The notes under the pieces: model-generated
Database searches by the model: none
Told to the model about the DNA's origin: nothing
Seen by the model: only the letters and a program-made list of their open reading frames with translations
Position numbers and translations under genes: made by a program
NCBI GenBank assembly: GCA_963575745.1
Contig: CAUYUJ010014259.1
Coordinates: 107,501 to 171,500 of the forward strand
Length of the DNA: 64,000 nucleotides
From: Prorocentrum cordatum
Taxonomy: Eukaryota > Sar > Dinophyceae > Prorocentrales > Prorocentraceae
Direction: 5' to 3'
Part shown: piece by piece, positions 33,372 to 43,108 of the stretch
Position numbering within the stretch: the first letter of the stretch is position 1
Layout of the letters: each line of letters starts with the position of its first letter

Positions 33372-33527
33372 AAGTCGGGCCTGTCCCTCTACAGGGGGAA
33401 TATTCAAAACTAGTAAAAAATAGTCCGGGGACTATTTTTTGATTTTTGTTTGACCATTTCGGTGTATTTTTAAGTATTTGTTATTTGTCGTCGAAGCTCC
33501 CCCTGTAGGGGGACACGCCCGACTTCA
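33372..33527. mobile_element. MITE-O copy 1 with 10-bp target duplication
   Basis: The element is AT-richer than its surroundings, with terminal inverted repeats AAGTCGGGCCTGTCCCTCTA at the left and TAGGGGGACACGCCCGACTT at the right. It is flanked by CCCAAGGGTT at 33362-33371 and 33528-33537. The second copy, 50409-50547, lies in the acyltransferase gene. Confidence 0.85.
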
Positions 33528-33651
33528 CCCAAGGGTTGAATGGGTGGTTCGCGGCTGGCGCCTCAGCCGCCGGATCTGCTGGCCCCCAGGGGCCGTCGCA
33601 GTCATCTGGCCCGAGAGCCCGAGCAACATCGGCGACCAGCATCAATCACCA

Positions 33652-33809
33652 CCCACCAAACCACCCCAACCCAACCCGAAGGCTTAGATTTACCTTCGAT
33701 TTCCAGTGGGGGGGGGTCGGGAAACATCGAAAAAACACATGTGGAACCCTTGACCCCCCCCAACCCGAAATTCGGGTCTTCGGGTTGGGTTGGGGTGGTC
33801 TGGTAGGTA
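33652..33809. mobile_element. MITE-N copy 1
   Basis: Terminal inverted repeats CCAAACCACCCCAACCCAAC at the left and GTTGGGTTGGGGTGGTCTGG at the right. The middle has GGGTCGGGAAACATCGAAAA and CACATGTGGAACCC. Nearly identical to 58511-58670; diverged copy at 51606-51745. Confidence 0.87.
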
Positions 33810-33894
33810 GTCAATCAAGGGAGTGATGTGAACCAGCAGGGGTGGTTCCCGTCCGTCCCCGCCTCTCAGCCCACGGCGGAGGGAGGGAAGGAGA

Positions 33895-33933
<39 letters not shown>

Positions 33934-34065
33934 GGAGGAGGAGGAGGGGGGAAGGGAGTACGGAGGAGGGAGGAGGGAGGACGGGCGAGCGAGGATGGAG
34001 GAGCGGGGGAGAGCGGAGGGAGGTGCGGGCTGGAGGCAGGAAGGAGGAGAGGGGCACCTGAAGCT
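33895..34065. repeat. (GAC)n then GGA-rich tract
   Basis: GAC run at 33897-33929, then GGA-rich purine sequence. Confidence 0.9.
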
Positions 34066-34990
34066 TTGCCCGCGCGGTCTCCGTCGCGCCCCCCCCGAGC
34101 TGATGACGGCCAGAAAACTGGCAGTCCATCGACCTCCAGAGGTGCAGGAATCCCAAGCCCGGAATTGTTCTGTCGGGCCCCTGGGGCATTCTGATGATCC
34201 GTCGGGGAATGCTGACGGTTCCCTGGCGTTCCGACGGTTCCCTTTGGGCATTCTGACGGTTCCTCGGAGCATGTTGCCATGTCTCCGGCGGGGGGCTTCT
34301 CCATTCTGGCGGTGGACGGGCCATCTCGACGGTAGCAAAATTGTTTCGACGTTAGGTTTCATTGCCAGGTTTCTGCCCCCTGAGAGATCCCACCGGCCAC
34401 ACGCCCAGTCGAGTCGAGATCTACGGGGATTGACATTGCCGAAGATCAAGGCTCGTGATTACCTGCGAGCGTTTCCGACTTGAAAAACAACCTGATCTGT
34501 TTTGCTTCTGAGGAGTGCCTCAGGGAAACAGAACACATTGAAAGTTGAAAGGATTACCGAATGTTCATATCCCCAGGATCTTGCAGACAGAGCTTGGTCC
34601 ACTAATCCCTTGCGATTCGAGGTCTCGGCGTACCAATTCCTAGATCATGGGCCGGCGGCTGGGTCTGGCCGTTCTTACACGTCGCACATAGGGTCAACAA
34701 GTCTTGGTAAGGCCCCCACGCAGGCTCGCCCAATAGCGTGTCGCGCCGCTGGTTCAGTCCCCGCCGGCGGGGCTGGCCGCGCCAGCACACCCAAGGAGTG
34801 ATCCGTCCCCTCTGAGTGGCCCTCTCGTCCTCCTTCCCCCCTGCGGCCGGAGGGGGGGCGGAGGCGGGAGGCGGCGAGGTCGGGGGCGGGAGGGCGGAGA
34901 GGGCCCCGCCCCCAAAACCTCACAGCTTTTCTCATCCGCTCCCTCTCCTCGCTCCGGGAACGACTGCACGGTCGATTCTCCCCGCGATGA
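34066..34990. other. No gene assigned
   Basis: TTCTGACGGTTCC-type short repeats at 34185-34270. On the minus strand at 34602-34790 one frame includes PYQDLLTLCATCKNG. It is faintly reminiscent of text seen in dinoflagellate retroelement ORFs, but it is too short to call. Confidence 0.4.
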
Positions 34991-34994
34991 CGCG

Positions 34995-35165
34995 GCGGCG
35001 GCCCCTTACGGTGAAGGCGTTTGTCAAGCAAAAGTCTCAGGAGGCGCCAGACCCTTGGAGGATTCCTTCTCAAATGAGGGCGGCGGTGACATCTATGGCC
35101 GATCCGCGATTGGAGCTCCACTGGCTTCCCGAACCTGGATTCCTTATCTAAGGGTTCCTTATCCA
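34995..35165 (+). repeat. Dispersed repeat W, copy 2 (target of the retrogene)
   Basis: Matches the reverse complement of 23716-23905. It ends against the left target duplication of the retrogene, and the sequence resumes beyond the right duplication at 36643. Confidence 0.6.
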
Positions 35166-35178
35166 ATGCCCACACCGT
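35166..35178 (+). repeat. Left 13-bp target-site duplication of the retrogene
   Basis: ATGCCCACACCGT, identical to 36630-36642 and immediately before the leader relict. Confidence 0.92.
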
Positions 35179-36629
35179 TCAGTAGCCATTTTGGCTCAAG
35201 GCCAGGTCCGCCCGCTTTCGGGCGCGCGGGACCCAGGATGGCGCGGGATGGCGCGGAGTGCGCGCCAAAGCGTTCGGCGGCCCAGCGTGCTGCGGGACGG
35301 CAGTGGGCTAAGTGGTCCGCCGACAACGCCGTGCGGCGGCTGACGGGCGAGTTGGGGAGGACTCGGGCCCGTCTGGAGGCCGCGGAGCAGGCCTTGGGCG
35401 CTGTCATCGGGGATGACGAGGTGGCCCATAGGCTGCAGGCGATGCTCCCCGCGCTGCAGGCCACGCTGGGAGGGTGGACCCCATCCTGGCTCGAGCGCCT
35501 GCGCCGCAACGTCGCCCTCCATGCCGAGGCGCAGGGCATGGACATCGTGGCGGCCAGCGCGGCGGAGCTACGTTCTGCGCAGCGGGGACCCCGGCTGGAG
35601 CGGCGCGCGGCGGCCGATGGCGCGCTGAGGGCGGATGCGCCTCCCTTCGTCCCCCTCGGCCCCATCGGCGCTGGCGCGCCCGGCGGCGGCGTGCCCCACA
35701 CGCCGCACGACGCCAACCAGCTGCTGGCGGACCTCATCGCCTACGCCGCCCCCATGCAGGAGGCGCTTCTCGGCGAGGGTTGCCAGCACGCGCAGACCGA
35801 CGGCATCGACACGGAGCTGGAGGCCGCCGACGGCGGGAGCGGCGGGCCGCAGCTCGGTGGCCCCCAGGGCGCTGCGGCCGCCCGCGCCCGCGACCTAGCC
35901 GAGCTCCACGACGCCTTCGTGGAGGAGGTCTTCGTGTCGGCGAACGAGGCCTTCGGCGTCCAGGACGACCTGAACCAGCTGATGGCTGATCTGGCGGCGG
36001 AGCTCGGCGGCGAGGCCGACTCCAGGTACGCCGCCGCGGCGGAGCCCGGCCCTGGGACAGGTGGATTCAGCCCACCGAAGTCGCAGTCCCAGGGTCGCGG
36101 CGAGTTCGAGAAGCCGCACGACGCGGAGGTGAACGCTGCTGGCATCGCGGAGCTCGACGCGCTGTATGCCGCTGCTGGGGGCACGGCGCTGGTGCACGGC
36201 AGCGGCGCGCGGGCCCGCGGCGGGTTCGCCCAGGAGGCCGCCCTGGGCGGCGGCACTGCAGGCACCTCGGAGCCCATCGGGCTGTCCGAGGCTGCTGGTG
36301 GCGAGGTGCTGCTGCAGACGTCCGAGGGCACGAACAGCAGTGCGGTTGCTGCAGAGGCCGTGGCCGAGCAGGACGCCTGCGCGGACCTCTCGGCGGGTGA
36401 CCTGCGGGAGCGCCACTCGGAGCCGAGCCCGACCGCGCCCGAGAAGGCCTCGGGCCAATGGCGGTCGGCATCGGACGAGCTCCGAGGCGCGACGTCAGCC
36501 CTCCTAATGGACCTGGAGGCGCAGCTGGCGGCCGTGTGGGCGCGCGGGTAGCCTCGGCCTGCCGCCCCCTCTTCCTGAATGCATGCGTGAACCCCCTGCG
36601 CGCGCGCAGGGCCTACAGAGATAAAAAAT
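35179..36629 (+). mobile_element. Retroposed mRNA with spliced-leader relict and A tract
   Basis: The inserted copy starts at its 5' end with TC then AGTAGCCATTTTGGCTCAAG (35179-35200), which is the dinoflagellate trans-spliced leader with one mismatch. It ends with a short A tract (36623-36628, then T). A perfect 13-bp direct duplication, ATGCCCACACCGT, flanks it exactly at 35166-35178 and 36630-36642. The leader begins at the first base after the left duplication, so the copy is full length. There are no introns. Together these indicate reverse transcription and insertion of a mature, trans-spliced mRNA, probably by LINE-type machinery. The intact duplication suggests a fairly recent event. 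Confidence 0.93.
35238..36551 (+). CDS. Hypothetical Ala-rich protein (437 aa), intronless retrogene
   Basis: The first ATG after the leader relict is at 35238, giving a 437-codon frame that ends at TAG 36551. The frame is open further upstream, to 35055, but that part lies in the target repeat, the duplication and the leader, so it is not original coding sequence. Third codon positions are strongly G/C. The protein is very Ala/Gly/Glu-rich. Residues 28-77 look helical, with heptad-like Leu and Arg (VRRLTGELGRTRARLEAAEQ). The middle is acidic and low in complexity, and the last 27 residues form another helix-like stretch (LRGATSALLMDLEAQLAAVW). I see no signal peptide, membrane segment or known domain, and assign no function. 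The frame is undamaged. Whether this copy is transcribed is unknown; a new leader acceptor would be needed. Confidence 0.72.
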   Translation: MARDGAECAPKRSAAQRAAGRQWAKWSADNAVRRLTGELGRTRARLEAAEQALGAVIGDDEVAHRLQAMLPALQATLGGWTPSWLERLRRNVALHAEAQGMDIVAASAAELRSAQRGPRLERRAAADGALRADAPPFVPLGPIGAGAPGGGVPHTPHDANQLLADLIAYAAPMQEALLGEGCQHAQTDGIDTELEAADGGSGGPQLGGPQGAAAARARDLAELHDAFVEEVFVSANEAFGVQDDLNQLMADLAAELGGEADSRYAAAAEPGPGTGGFSPPKSQSQGRGEFEKPHDAEVNAAGIAELDALYAAAGGTALVHGSGARARGGFAQEAALGGGTAGTSEPIGLSEAAGGEVLLQTSEGTNSSAVAAEAVAEQDACADLSAGDLRERHSEPSPTAPEKASGQWRSASDELRGATSALLMDLEAQLAAVWARG

Positions 36630-36642
36630 ATGCCCACACCGT
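36630..36642 (+). repeat. Right 13-bp target-site duplication of the retrogene
   Basis: ATGCCCACACCGT directly after the A tract. Confidence 0.92.
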
Positions 36643-36955
36643 ATCATCCGCCGATGTTGTTCGAGAAGTCTACGACATGGGAACGCGGTGATCTGTTTGG
36701 ATGCACCGTGTCCGAAACCAGCCCCGACGTCCGCGCGGCGGGAGCGCCGGCGTTCCAGGGTGAGCGCCCCTTCTCCGCCGGTATCGATCGAGCAGTCTGA
36801 CGCCATGTTCCCAGACCCCCGACGTCATCGACTGCCAGAGGTCTCGACTCATTCCCCGGGACCAGTTTTTCATCCCGAGTAATCTTCTGATGGCCCCGAG
36901 GCCTGGAGAGGGCCCCCCGAGGCCGAAGATTGCGAGAGCAGCGCCAGAGCTCCAT
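36643..36955. other. No gene; fragment of repeat X
   Basis: Sequence of the original insertion site continues here. A piece resembling repeat X (GGGACCAGTTTTTCATCCCG) is at 36858-36880. Confidence 0.45.
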
Positions 36956-36956
36956 G

Positions 36957-37268
36957 AGAAGGAGGCGGAGGAGAAGGAGGAGGAGGAGGAGGAGGAGGAG
37001 GAGGAGGAGCGAGGCGGAGGAGGGGGAGGAGGAGGAGGAGGAGGAGGAGGAGCTGGGAGCGAGGAGCGCGCCCCTCCGCCCCAGGAGTGGGCCGATCCCC
37101 GCCGCCCCGCGGGCGCGGGCGCGCCCGAGTCGGAGTACGCGAGGCGCTGGCCGCCCGCCCGCCAGCGGCCCCCCCCTCCAGCCTCCTCCTCCTCCTCCTC
37201 CTCCTCCTCCTCCTCCTCCTCCTCCTCCTCCTCCTCCCCCTCCTCCTCCTCCCCTCCTCCTCCTCACC
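36957..37268. repeat. GGA tract and CCT tract
   Basis: GGA run 36957-37058 and CCT run 37187-37268, separated by about 130 bp of GC-rich sequence: another opposed purine/pyrimidine pair. Confidence 0.9.
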
Positions 37269-37342
37269 TCCTCTTCCAGTCGCGTGCTGCGGTGCGCCGG
37301 GGGGGGTCGGCCGTCGCCGTCCCCGGCCGTGGTTCGGTACGA

Positions 37343-37536
37343 TCGGGCCGGGCGAAAGGGGGGGATTGGGAAAGGGGGGGTACGAAATGTGCTGCATGCA
37401 GCTGGTTTCGGCCCCACCGAGGGGCCCGTTCCTCGATGCATGGCCGCCTCCGGCGCCGGGGGGCGCTGGGAAAATCAGCTACGTGAGCTGATTCTCAAAC
37501 CCCGCCTTTGCTGTCCCCCCCTTTCGCCCGACCCGA
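37343..37536 (+). mobile_element. MITE-G copy b
   Basis: Intact ends TCGGGCCGGGCGAAAGGGGG and TTTCGCCCGACCCGA. A ~65-bp direct repeat (CCAGTCGCGTGCTGCGG ... GCCGTGGTTCGGYACGA) lies immediately on each side, at 37277-37342 and 37537-37600. The copy may therefore sit within a local tandem duplication. Confidence 0.88.
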
Positions 37537-37629
37537 TCCAGTCGCGTGCTGCGGGGCGCTGGGGGGTGTCGGCCGTCGCCGTCCCCGGCCGTGGTTCGGC
37601 ACGAGCGAGTCGCGGGTATACGTGGGGGA

Positions 37630-37792
37630 GACAGTTCGCCAGAGTGACCGCTGGTGCGGGCACGGAGAGGTCCCCAGGCAGCTCAAGGCGATGCGATGAG
37701 CAGCAGCTTGCGCGCTCCGATTCGGCCACCCCGCAGCCCCCGAACGTCGCGCACCACAAGGTTACTCTTGCCCAGGGTCGCTCTTACGTGTA
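37630..37792. mobile_element. MITE-M copy 2
   Basis: AGTTCGCCAGAGTGACCGCT then GGTGCGGGCACGG at the left; CACAAGGTTACTCTTGCCCA then GGGTCGCTCTTACG at the right. Confidence 0.7.
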
Positions 37793-37844
37793 GCCCGGAG
37801 TCGCCTGAGGTGTTTCGCGATATTCGGGCTCTCGAGGCCCTCCA

Positions 37845-37950
37845 CGGGCCCCGGGGCTGTCAGAAGACGACTTGGGATGAGGATCTCGTCCTGGGGGAAG
37901 GCCCCCGGGTTCAGGGCCCGTGTCCATCAGGACCCTTTTCCCCGTGCTAA
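37845..37950 (+). repeat. Dispersed repeat X, copy 2
   Basis: Inverse of 1935-2040, with GGGCCCCGGGGCTGTCAGAA and CCTGGGGGAAGGCCC in common. Confidence 0.72.
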
Positions 37951-38463
37951 GTCGAAGCGGGAACGGAGTGAATGGGTCCATCGAAATGGGAACAAAAAGG
38001 AAGGGTACCTCACACCTTGGAGTTACAAGCATGGTGGACATTGTGTGTATCCATTTCGATTGCATTGCACAAGTGGTTTTTGGATTGATGCAGGTAATGC
38101 ACCCGGATTGATTGCACACGGCTCCACATTCATAGAGGATAACCGCAGATTGCTTTCGATGTTAAGGGGGACCCCCCTGAGCTCTCGGCTGGGAATCAAA
38201 CTCGCCCTTCCCCTCCTCGCCCTTCCCCTCGTTTTTCCCCTCCTCCTCCCACGCCACGGGCGTCTCCGCCTCTGGGCGTTGCGAATACGGAGAGCCGCTC
38301 CCGTTCCTTTTGCACAGGACCCGCTGCCGGTGCCCCCGCGGATGGTTCCCATGTGCGACGGAGGGCCGGCGCTGCCCGACCGCGGCCGCCGTCGGTGCTG
38401 GCCAAGACCTGATCTTTGGCATTGTGCCCATGTTTCCCTTCTCCCTTGCGCGCGCCCAGAGTA
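37951..38463. other. No gene recognised
   Basis: Unique sequence without a supported frame. Confidence 0.4.
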
Positions 38464-38658
38464 TCGGGCCGGGCGAAAGGGGGGGATTGGGAAAGGGGGG
38501 GTTACGAAATCTGCTGCATGCAGCTGGTTTCGGCCCCACCGAGGGGCCCACTACTCGATACATGGGCGCCTCCCACCGCCGGGAGGCGCCGGGAAAATCA
38601 GCTACGCGAGCTGATTCTCAACCCCCGTTTTGCTATCCCCCCCTTTCGCCCGACCCGA
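38464..38658 (+). mobile_element. MITE-G copy c
   Basis: Intact ends as in copy b. The inner palindrome AAAATCAGCTACGCGAGCTG is present. No clear target duplication. Confidence 0.88.
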
Positions 38659-39250
38659 ACCCTGGGAAGTCACGGGGTGAACGAAGAGCGTGCCCCCGGA
38701 TTTCTCATGCCAAGTTTTCCCTCGTATGATCAGGGATGTTGGTTTAGTGTGTTGCTTCGCACGGTCTGGCCCACCACGCTTTGGAGCGACACGCCACCCA
38801 CTTCGCGGCCCACCCACCGTCAACGTCCCGAACCTTTTTCCGAGCCTCCCGCCCAGCGGAGCGGAGCGACCCGCGATCCGCTCGCAGGGCGCAGCGTGTC
38901 GCAAGGGCTGCCGCCGCGGCACGCCAAGCAACCATTCCCGACCGTAGCATGCTTTGTTTTTTCCTGTCGCTTCTCATGCGCGCCTTGGACACTCTCGCAA
39001 TGCCGCTTTTAGAGTGTGTCAGCGTCGGCTAGCGTCTGGTAATCGATGAGATAGCGCCGATGCCTCGGAGCAGCGTCCATCCAGCGTCGAGCTGCGTCGA
39101 CTGGGCGTCGCCTCTTAAGAGCCAGCGAGATAGCATGGGCGACCCCCCAACCAGTGGCCCACAGAGTGTTCCCAGAAGGCGAGCCTCCCGAGGCACAGCG
39201 CGCCGTGCTCGCCCCACCCTCGCCCTCGAGCACCCGTGGCGCGCCCACCC
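38659..39250. other. No gene recognised
   Basis: Unique sequence; short overlapping frames only. Confidence 0.4.
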
Positions 39251-39254
39251 CCCC

Positions 39255-39710
39255 ACCCCACCCCACCGAGGAGCGTGGAGCGAGGAGGAGCGAGGAGGAG
39301 CGCGGAGGAGCGAGGACGAGGAGGAGGAGGAGGAGGAGGAGGAGGAGGAGGAGGGGAAGAGGAGGAGGAGACGAGGAAAAATAGGAGGAGGAGGCGGAGG
39401 AGGAGAAGGCTAAGGACCAGGAGGTGGAGGANNNNNNNNNNNNNNNNNNNNNNNNNNNNNNNNNNNNNNNNNNNNNNNNNNNNNNNNNNNNNNNNNNNNN
39501 NNNNNNNNNNNNNNNNNNNNNNNNNNNNNNNGAGGAGGAGGAGGAGGAGGAGGAGGAGGAGGAGGAGCAGCAGCGAAGCAGCGAGGAGGAGGAGGAGGAG
39601 GAGGAGTGAGCGAGGAGAAGGAGGAGGGCGAGGAAGCAGGATGAGGAGCAGCGTGGAGAAGGAGGATGAGCGAGAACGAGGAGGAGGAGGAGGAGGAGGA
39701 GGTAGATAGA
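39255..39710. repeat. GGA tract containing an assembly gap
   Basis: GGA/GAG repeats on both sides of a run of exactly 100 N (39432-39531), which looks like a fixed-size scaffold gap of unknown true length. Confidence 0.95.
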
Positions 39711-39771
39711 GCGGCATAAGGGGGGCAAGGCAGTGCATTCGGCCGCAAGGATGGGCCCCCGCCGTCGCCGC

Positions 39772-42452
39772 TCAGAGCGGCACCTTCATTGTGATCACAG
39801 CGCCACGCACGCCGATCACCTTGCCGAGCGAGGCGTAGTCGTGTCGGCCATCCATATTCTCATACTCGTAGTCATAGCCCTGCCCACCACGCAGCCAGCT
39901 CGTCCTCCATGACTCCCGCTGGTGGTTTGCCCGTCTTCACCGTAGTTCCCACTTGGATCAGCGCTCTGTGGGTGCTGTCCTTGGTGTTGCTCTGCTGCTT
40001 CTGCTCCTCTTGAGGATCCTCCTCGGCCTCCGCGTCGGTCCAGGGCCCCTGCTCGATATACAGTGTGATCTTCGCCTGGTTGCTGTCGTAGCACTTGCTG
40101 ATCTTCAGGTGCTTCACTTTGTTGAGGTCTGTCGCCACGTTGAGCTGGTCCACGAACTTCCCGTGCTCTGTGAGAGTGCTCTTGGTCTTGGCGCCCACGT
40201 CCTCGGAGCAGAGGGTCGAAATAAGCGAATGTCCCTTGCCCGCCTCCATGCACTTGTCCGCGTAGATCTCCCTGCGGGCTCGGAGCGCCTTGAGCACCTT
40301 GGTCTGAGTCGGCATCGGATACGTGCTGTAGACCGCGGAAACGACCCAGACAATCTGCTGAGTGTTGGCCAGCACTTGCTTGATCATCACCGTGATCAAC
40401 TTCTTCAGCTTGGGGTCGCACTTGGTCTGGTAGGCTTCTCCTCCTCGTTGTTGGCGTCGTATGGGGACTTCGCGACGCCGATGATGCCAGCAGCCGTGAG
40501 CATGAAGTGGAGGTGACCACGGCTTGGACTTGCACTGAAGCTGTCTGTAGAAGCGGCGCCAGAAGGGGCGCAGCATGTGGAGTGTGCGCAAGCCGAGGAC
40601 CTTAGGCTTGCCGCTCTTCTTGTCGAGGGTGAAGCTCTGGCTGTGGTGGGCGTTGAGTGGGGCGAAGCCGACGCGGTACGCGTGGTTGAGGACTGACTCG
40701 AAGCTCTCCTGCTCGAGGGGTGCCTCAGCGAGTGCATCATCGTAGCCCACGCCTGTCGTCTTTGGCTTCTGCTTTGTGATGTAGGTGGGCTGGAAGGTCG
40801 TCTGGAAGATCTCGGCGGGCAGTGACCAGTCTGGCACGGAGGCGCGCTTCTTGAAGTACTTGAGCCGCTTGGTGACGCCGTAGAGTGCTCGCTTGATGCC
40901 GTCCTTGGCGTCTTCGTATTCGTGGCGAACTTGTAGGTTGTGCACGGTGGTGAACTCGTGGGTGGTCTCTTTCAAGATGCGCTTCTCCTCCTCGAGGTCG
41001 ATCTGGTGAGCGCTAAACCCTCCGTGCTGGCCGTATGCTGCAATGTGGTCTGCCCACTCCTGCAAGCTGGGGCGTGCTCTGGTCGCGCGGCTGTAGTTGC
41101 GGTTGCGCTTGCCGTATCTGGTGCCGGCCATGAGTCGAGACAGTTGATGTACTTCAGCGTGTTCTCGTCGTTGCCAAGCCTCGTAGATGCGCTCCTCTAG
41201 GTGTTGTCGTCGTGCTTCGTGCTGGCGTTTCTGCTTCTTGAGGGCACGTGAGAGGACCTCGATCTGGTACTCGATCTCGTAGTTGGGGTCGGTCCCGATG
41301 TACTCCTCTCTGAGCTTGGCGCGCGCCTGGAGTAGCCGCAGACGTTCCTCCATGAGCTGGTAGTATTGGTCTAGCTTGGACTTCTGGCGCTCGAAGAAGG
41401 GCTTGGCTGCCTCCTTCATGATGTTCACGATGAGCTCCCCGTGTTCGTCCACTGTGTAGTCCCCGACCAACCTCTTCAGCTTGTCCTGGTGCTTGCCGAG
41501 GTTGGACTCCTGCGCGTCATTGAACTCCTTGCGGTACTTGCCCTTCTGCAGGGCCAGGGCCATCTTGTCGTAGTCCCAGGCGGTCCTCCTTAGATCTGTG
41601 AACACGTTCGGGATTATGACGTTGGCGGCTGCATTCGGTAGGACAAGGTCGCGCGGCACGTTGTCATTGATGAGTTGAGGTGCCTTGATCGTTCGCCACC
41701 AGACTCTGCAAGAAGTAGTGTGGGAGCATAGACCGTGAGGCACTGCAATGTAGTCGGGACGTGTGGCCTGTCCTTGGGTTCCGATGTACGTGGGCCCCGC
41801 GTTCCGGAGAATGTTCAGGATGCACCTGCCGAGCACGTCGAGCATGTAGTGGAAGGCAGCGGTTGCCTCTCCAGGTACTCCTGTAGGGCCTGCGTCGCCG
41901 ATCACGTTGCTGGGCGTGGCGGGAAGCAATCCGTCCTGTCCGTAGTGGTCGTTCAGGTCGAGGCCGATGATCGGCGTGCTCCTGGTGGGCGTCTCGTGCT
42001 GGGTCTTGTTGATCCACTTGAGCGTCTCGTTGAGCGTCTTGACCCGAGCGTTGTGGTGCTTGGCGAGCCGTGACCGTGGAGGTAGAGGCGCAACAATGAA
42101 ATTCGTGTCGAGTCCTCCTCGACGAAGGGGAACTTCTCCTGCGCGTCCTTGAATGAATGCTCGGCGGCGGGCTGGGGAGCGCGGTCACACACTTGATGCG
42201 GTAGCGGTTGCTGATCGTGCTGGCCACGCCCGCTTGATTGTTGGTGAAAGGGCCACTGCCGTAGCCCCTCGTGACGATGCGGTGCTGGTAGGTCTGGAGC
42301 TGGTCGACGGGGCTGGTGGGGGCGTGCTGCCTCCAACGAGTGGCTGGTAACGTGATGACGTCGACTGCGCTGAATTGTCTCGACATCTCCAAGCTTCTCG
42401 GTGGCGCGACCGTGCTGAGCGGGTTATACACACCCCAGCTCAGGAATGTCAT
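39772..42452 (-). pseudogene. Degenerate LINE-type retroelement ORF (endonuclease domain, RT mostly lost)
   Basis: Read from 42452 down. The start of an endonuclease/exonuclease/phosphatase fold (TFLSWGVYNPL..., then LPATRWRQ in place of the usual Q-E-T-type motif) runs to about 42170, where one frameshift occurs. The next frame continues with IQGRAGEVPLRRGG, NFIVAPLPPR and PIIGLDLNDHYG (the metal-binding D-x-N region), then PDYIAVPHG and PRDLVLP, where the usual catalytic His of S/R-D-H is Leu. A Lys/Glu-rich helical linker follows, then LDKKSGKPKVLGLRTLHMLR, which resembles the lead-in to a reverse transcriptase. No RT catalytic block follows. A pair of frame changes near 40530-40440 leads to an unrecognised C-terminal region, and a last shift near 39890 would extend it to a stop at 39772. 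The shifts may be decay or sequence errors. Confidence 0.75.
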
Positions 42453-42585
42453 CCAAAATATCGCAAGAGAAGAAATATGGATGGCCAGCCGCGCTGGCAT
42501 GACATGAAGGGTGCCCTGGGGGCGGGAACTGCTTTGCGTGGGGTGCCTGCAAGGCCGCGACGAATGGGGCTAGAGCAGGAGACGG

Positions 42586-42936
42586 CGGCAGAGGAGGAGG
42601 AGGAGGAGGAGAAGGAGCGAGCGAAGACGAGGAGGAGCGAGCGAGGAGAAGGAGGAGGAGGATGAGGAGGAGGGGTGAGGAGAAGGAGGGTGAGCGAGGA
42701 GGAGGAGGAGGAGGAGTAGGAGGAGGAGGAGGAGGAGGAGGAGGAGGAGGAGGAGGAGGAGGAGGAGGACGAGGAGGAGGAGGACGAGGAGGAGGACGAG
42801 GAGGGAGGAACGAGGAGGAGGAGGAGGGCGAAGGAGGAGGAGGAGCGAGGAGGAGGAGGAGGAGGAGGAAGAGCGAGGAGGAGGAGGAGGAGGAGGAGGA
42901 GGAGGAGGAGGAGGAGGAGGGAGGAGGAGCATTTGT
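42586..42936. repeat. GGA-rich tract
   Basis: GAGGAGGAG with GCGAGGAG and GACGAGGAG variants, just upstream of the minus-strand LINE. A GGA tract also lies downstream of it (39532-39710). Confidence 0.93.
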
Positions 42937-43108
42937 TGCGCGCCCGCCGCCACTCGGCCCGCAGGGCGGCTCGCGCAGCGGCGCCGGAGCCGTGGCAGCA
43001 GGGGCCCAGCCGCCCCTCCTCGGCCTGCTTTTTCGTTGCGCCTGCGGCCTGGCCGGGCGCTGGCCGGAAAGGCCCCTGGCCCAAGGCGTTGGGCGCGAAG
43101 TAATGGTT

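Noticed and set aside
35055-35237. N-terminal extension of the retrogene frame (61 extra codons)
   Set aside because: This part lies in the target repeat, the target duplication and the leader relict, so it cannot be original coding sequence. The first ATG after the leader is at 35238.
39432-39531. Run of N
   Set aside because: Exactly 100 bases within a GGA tract: an assembly gap and not a biological feature.
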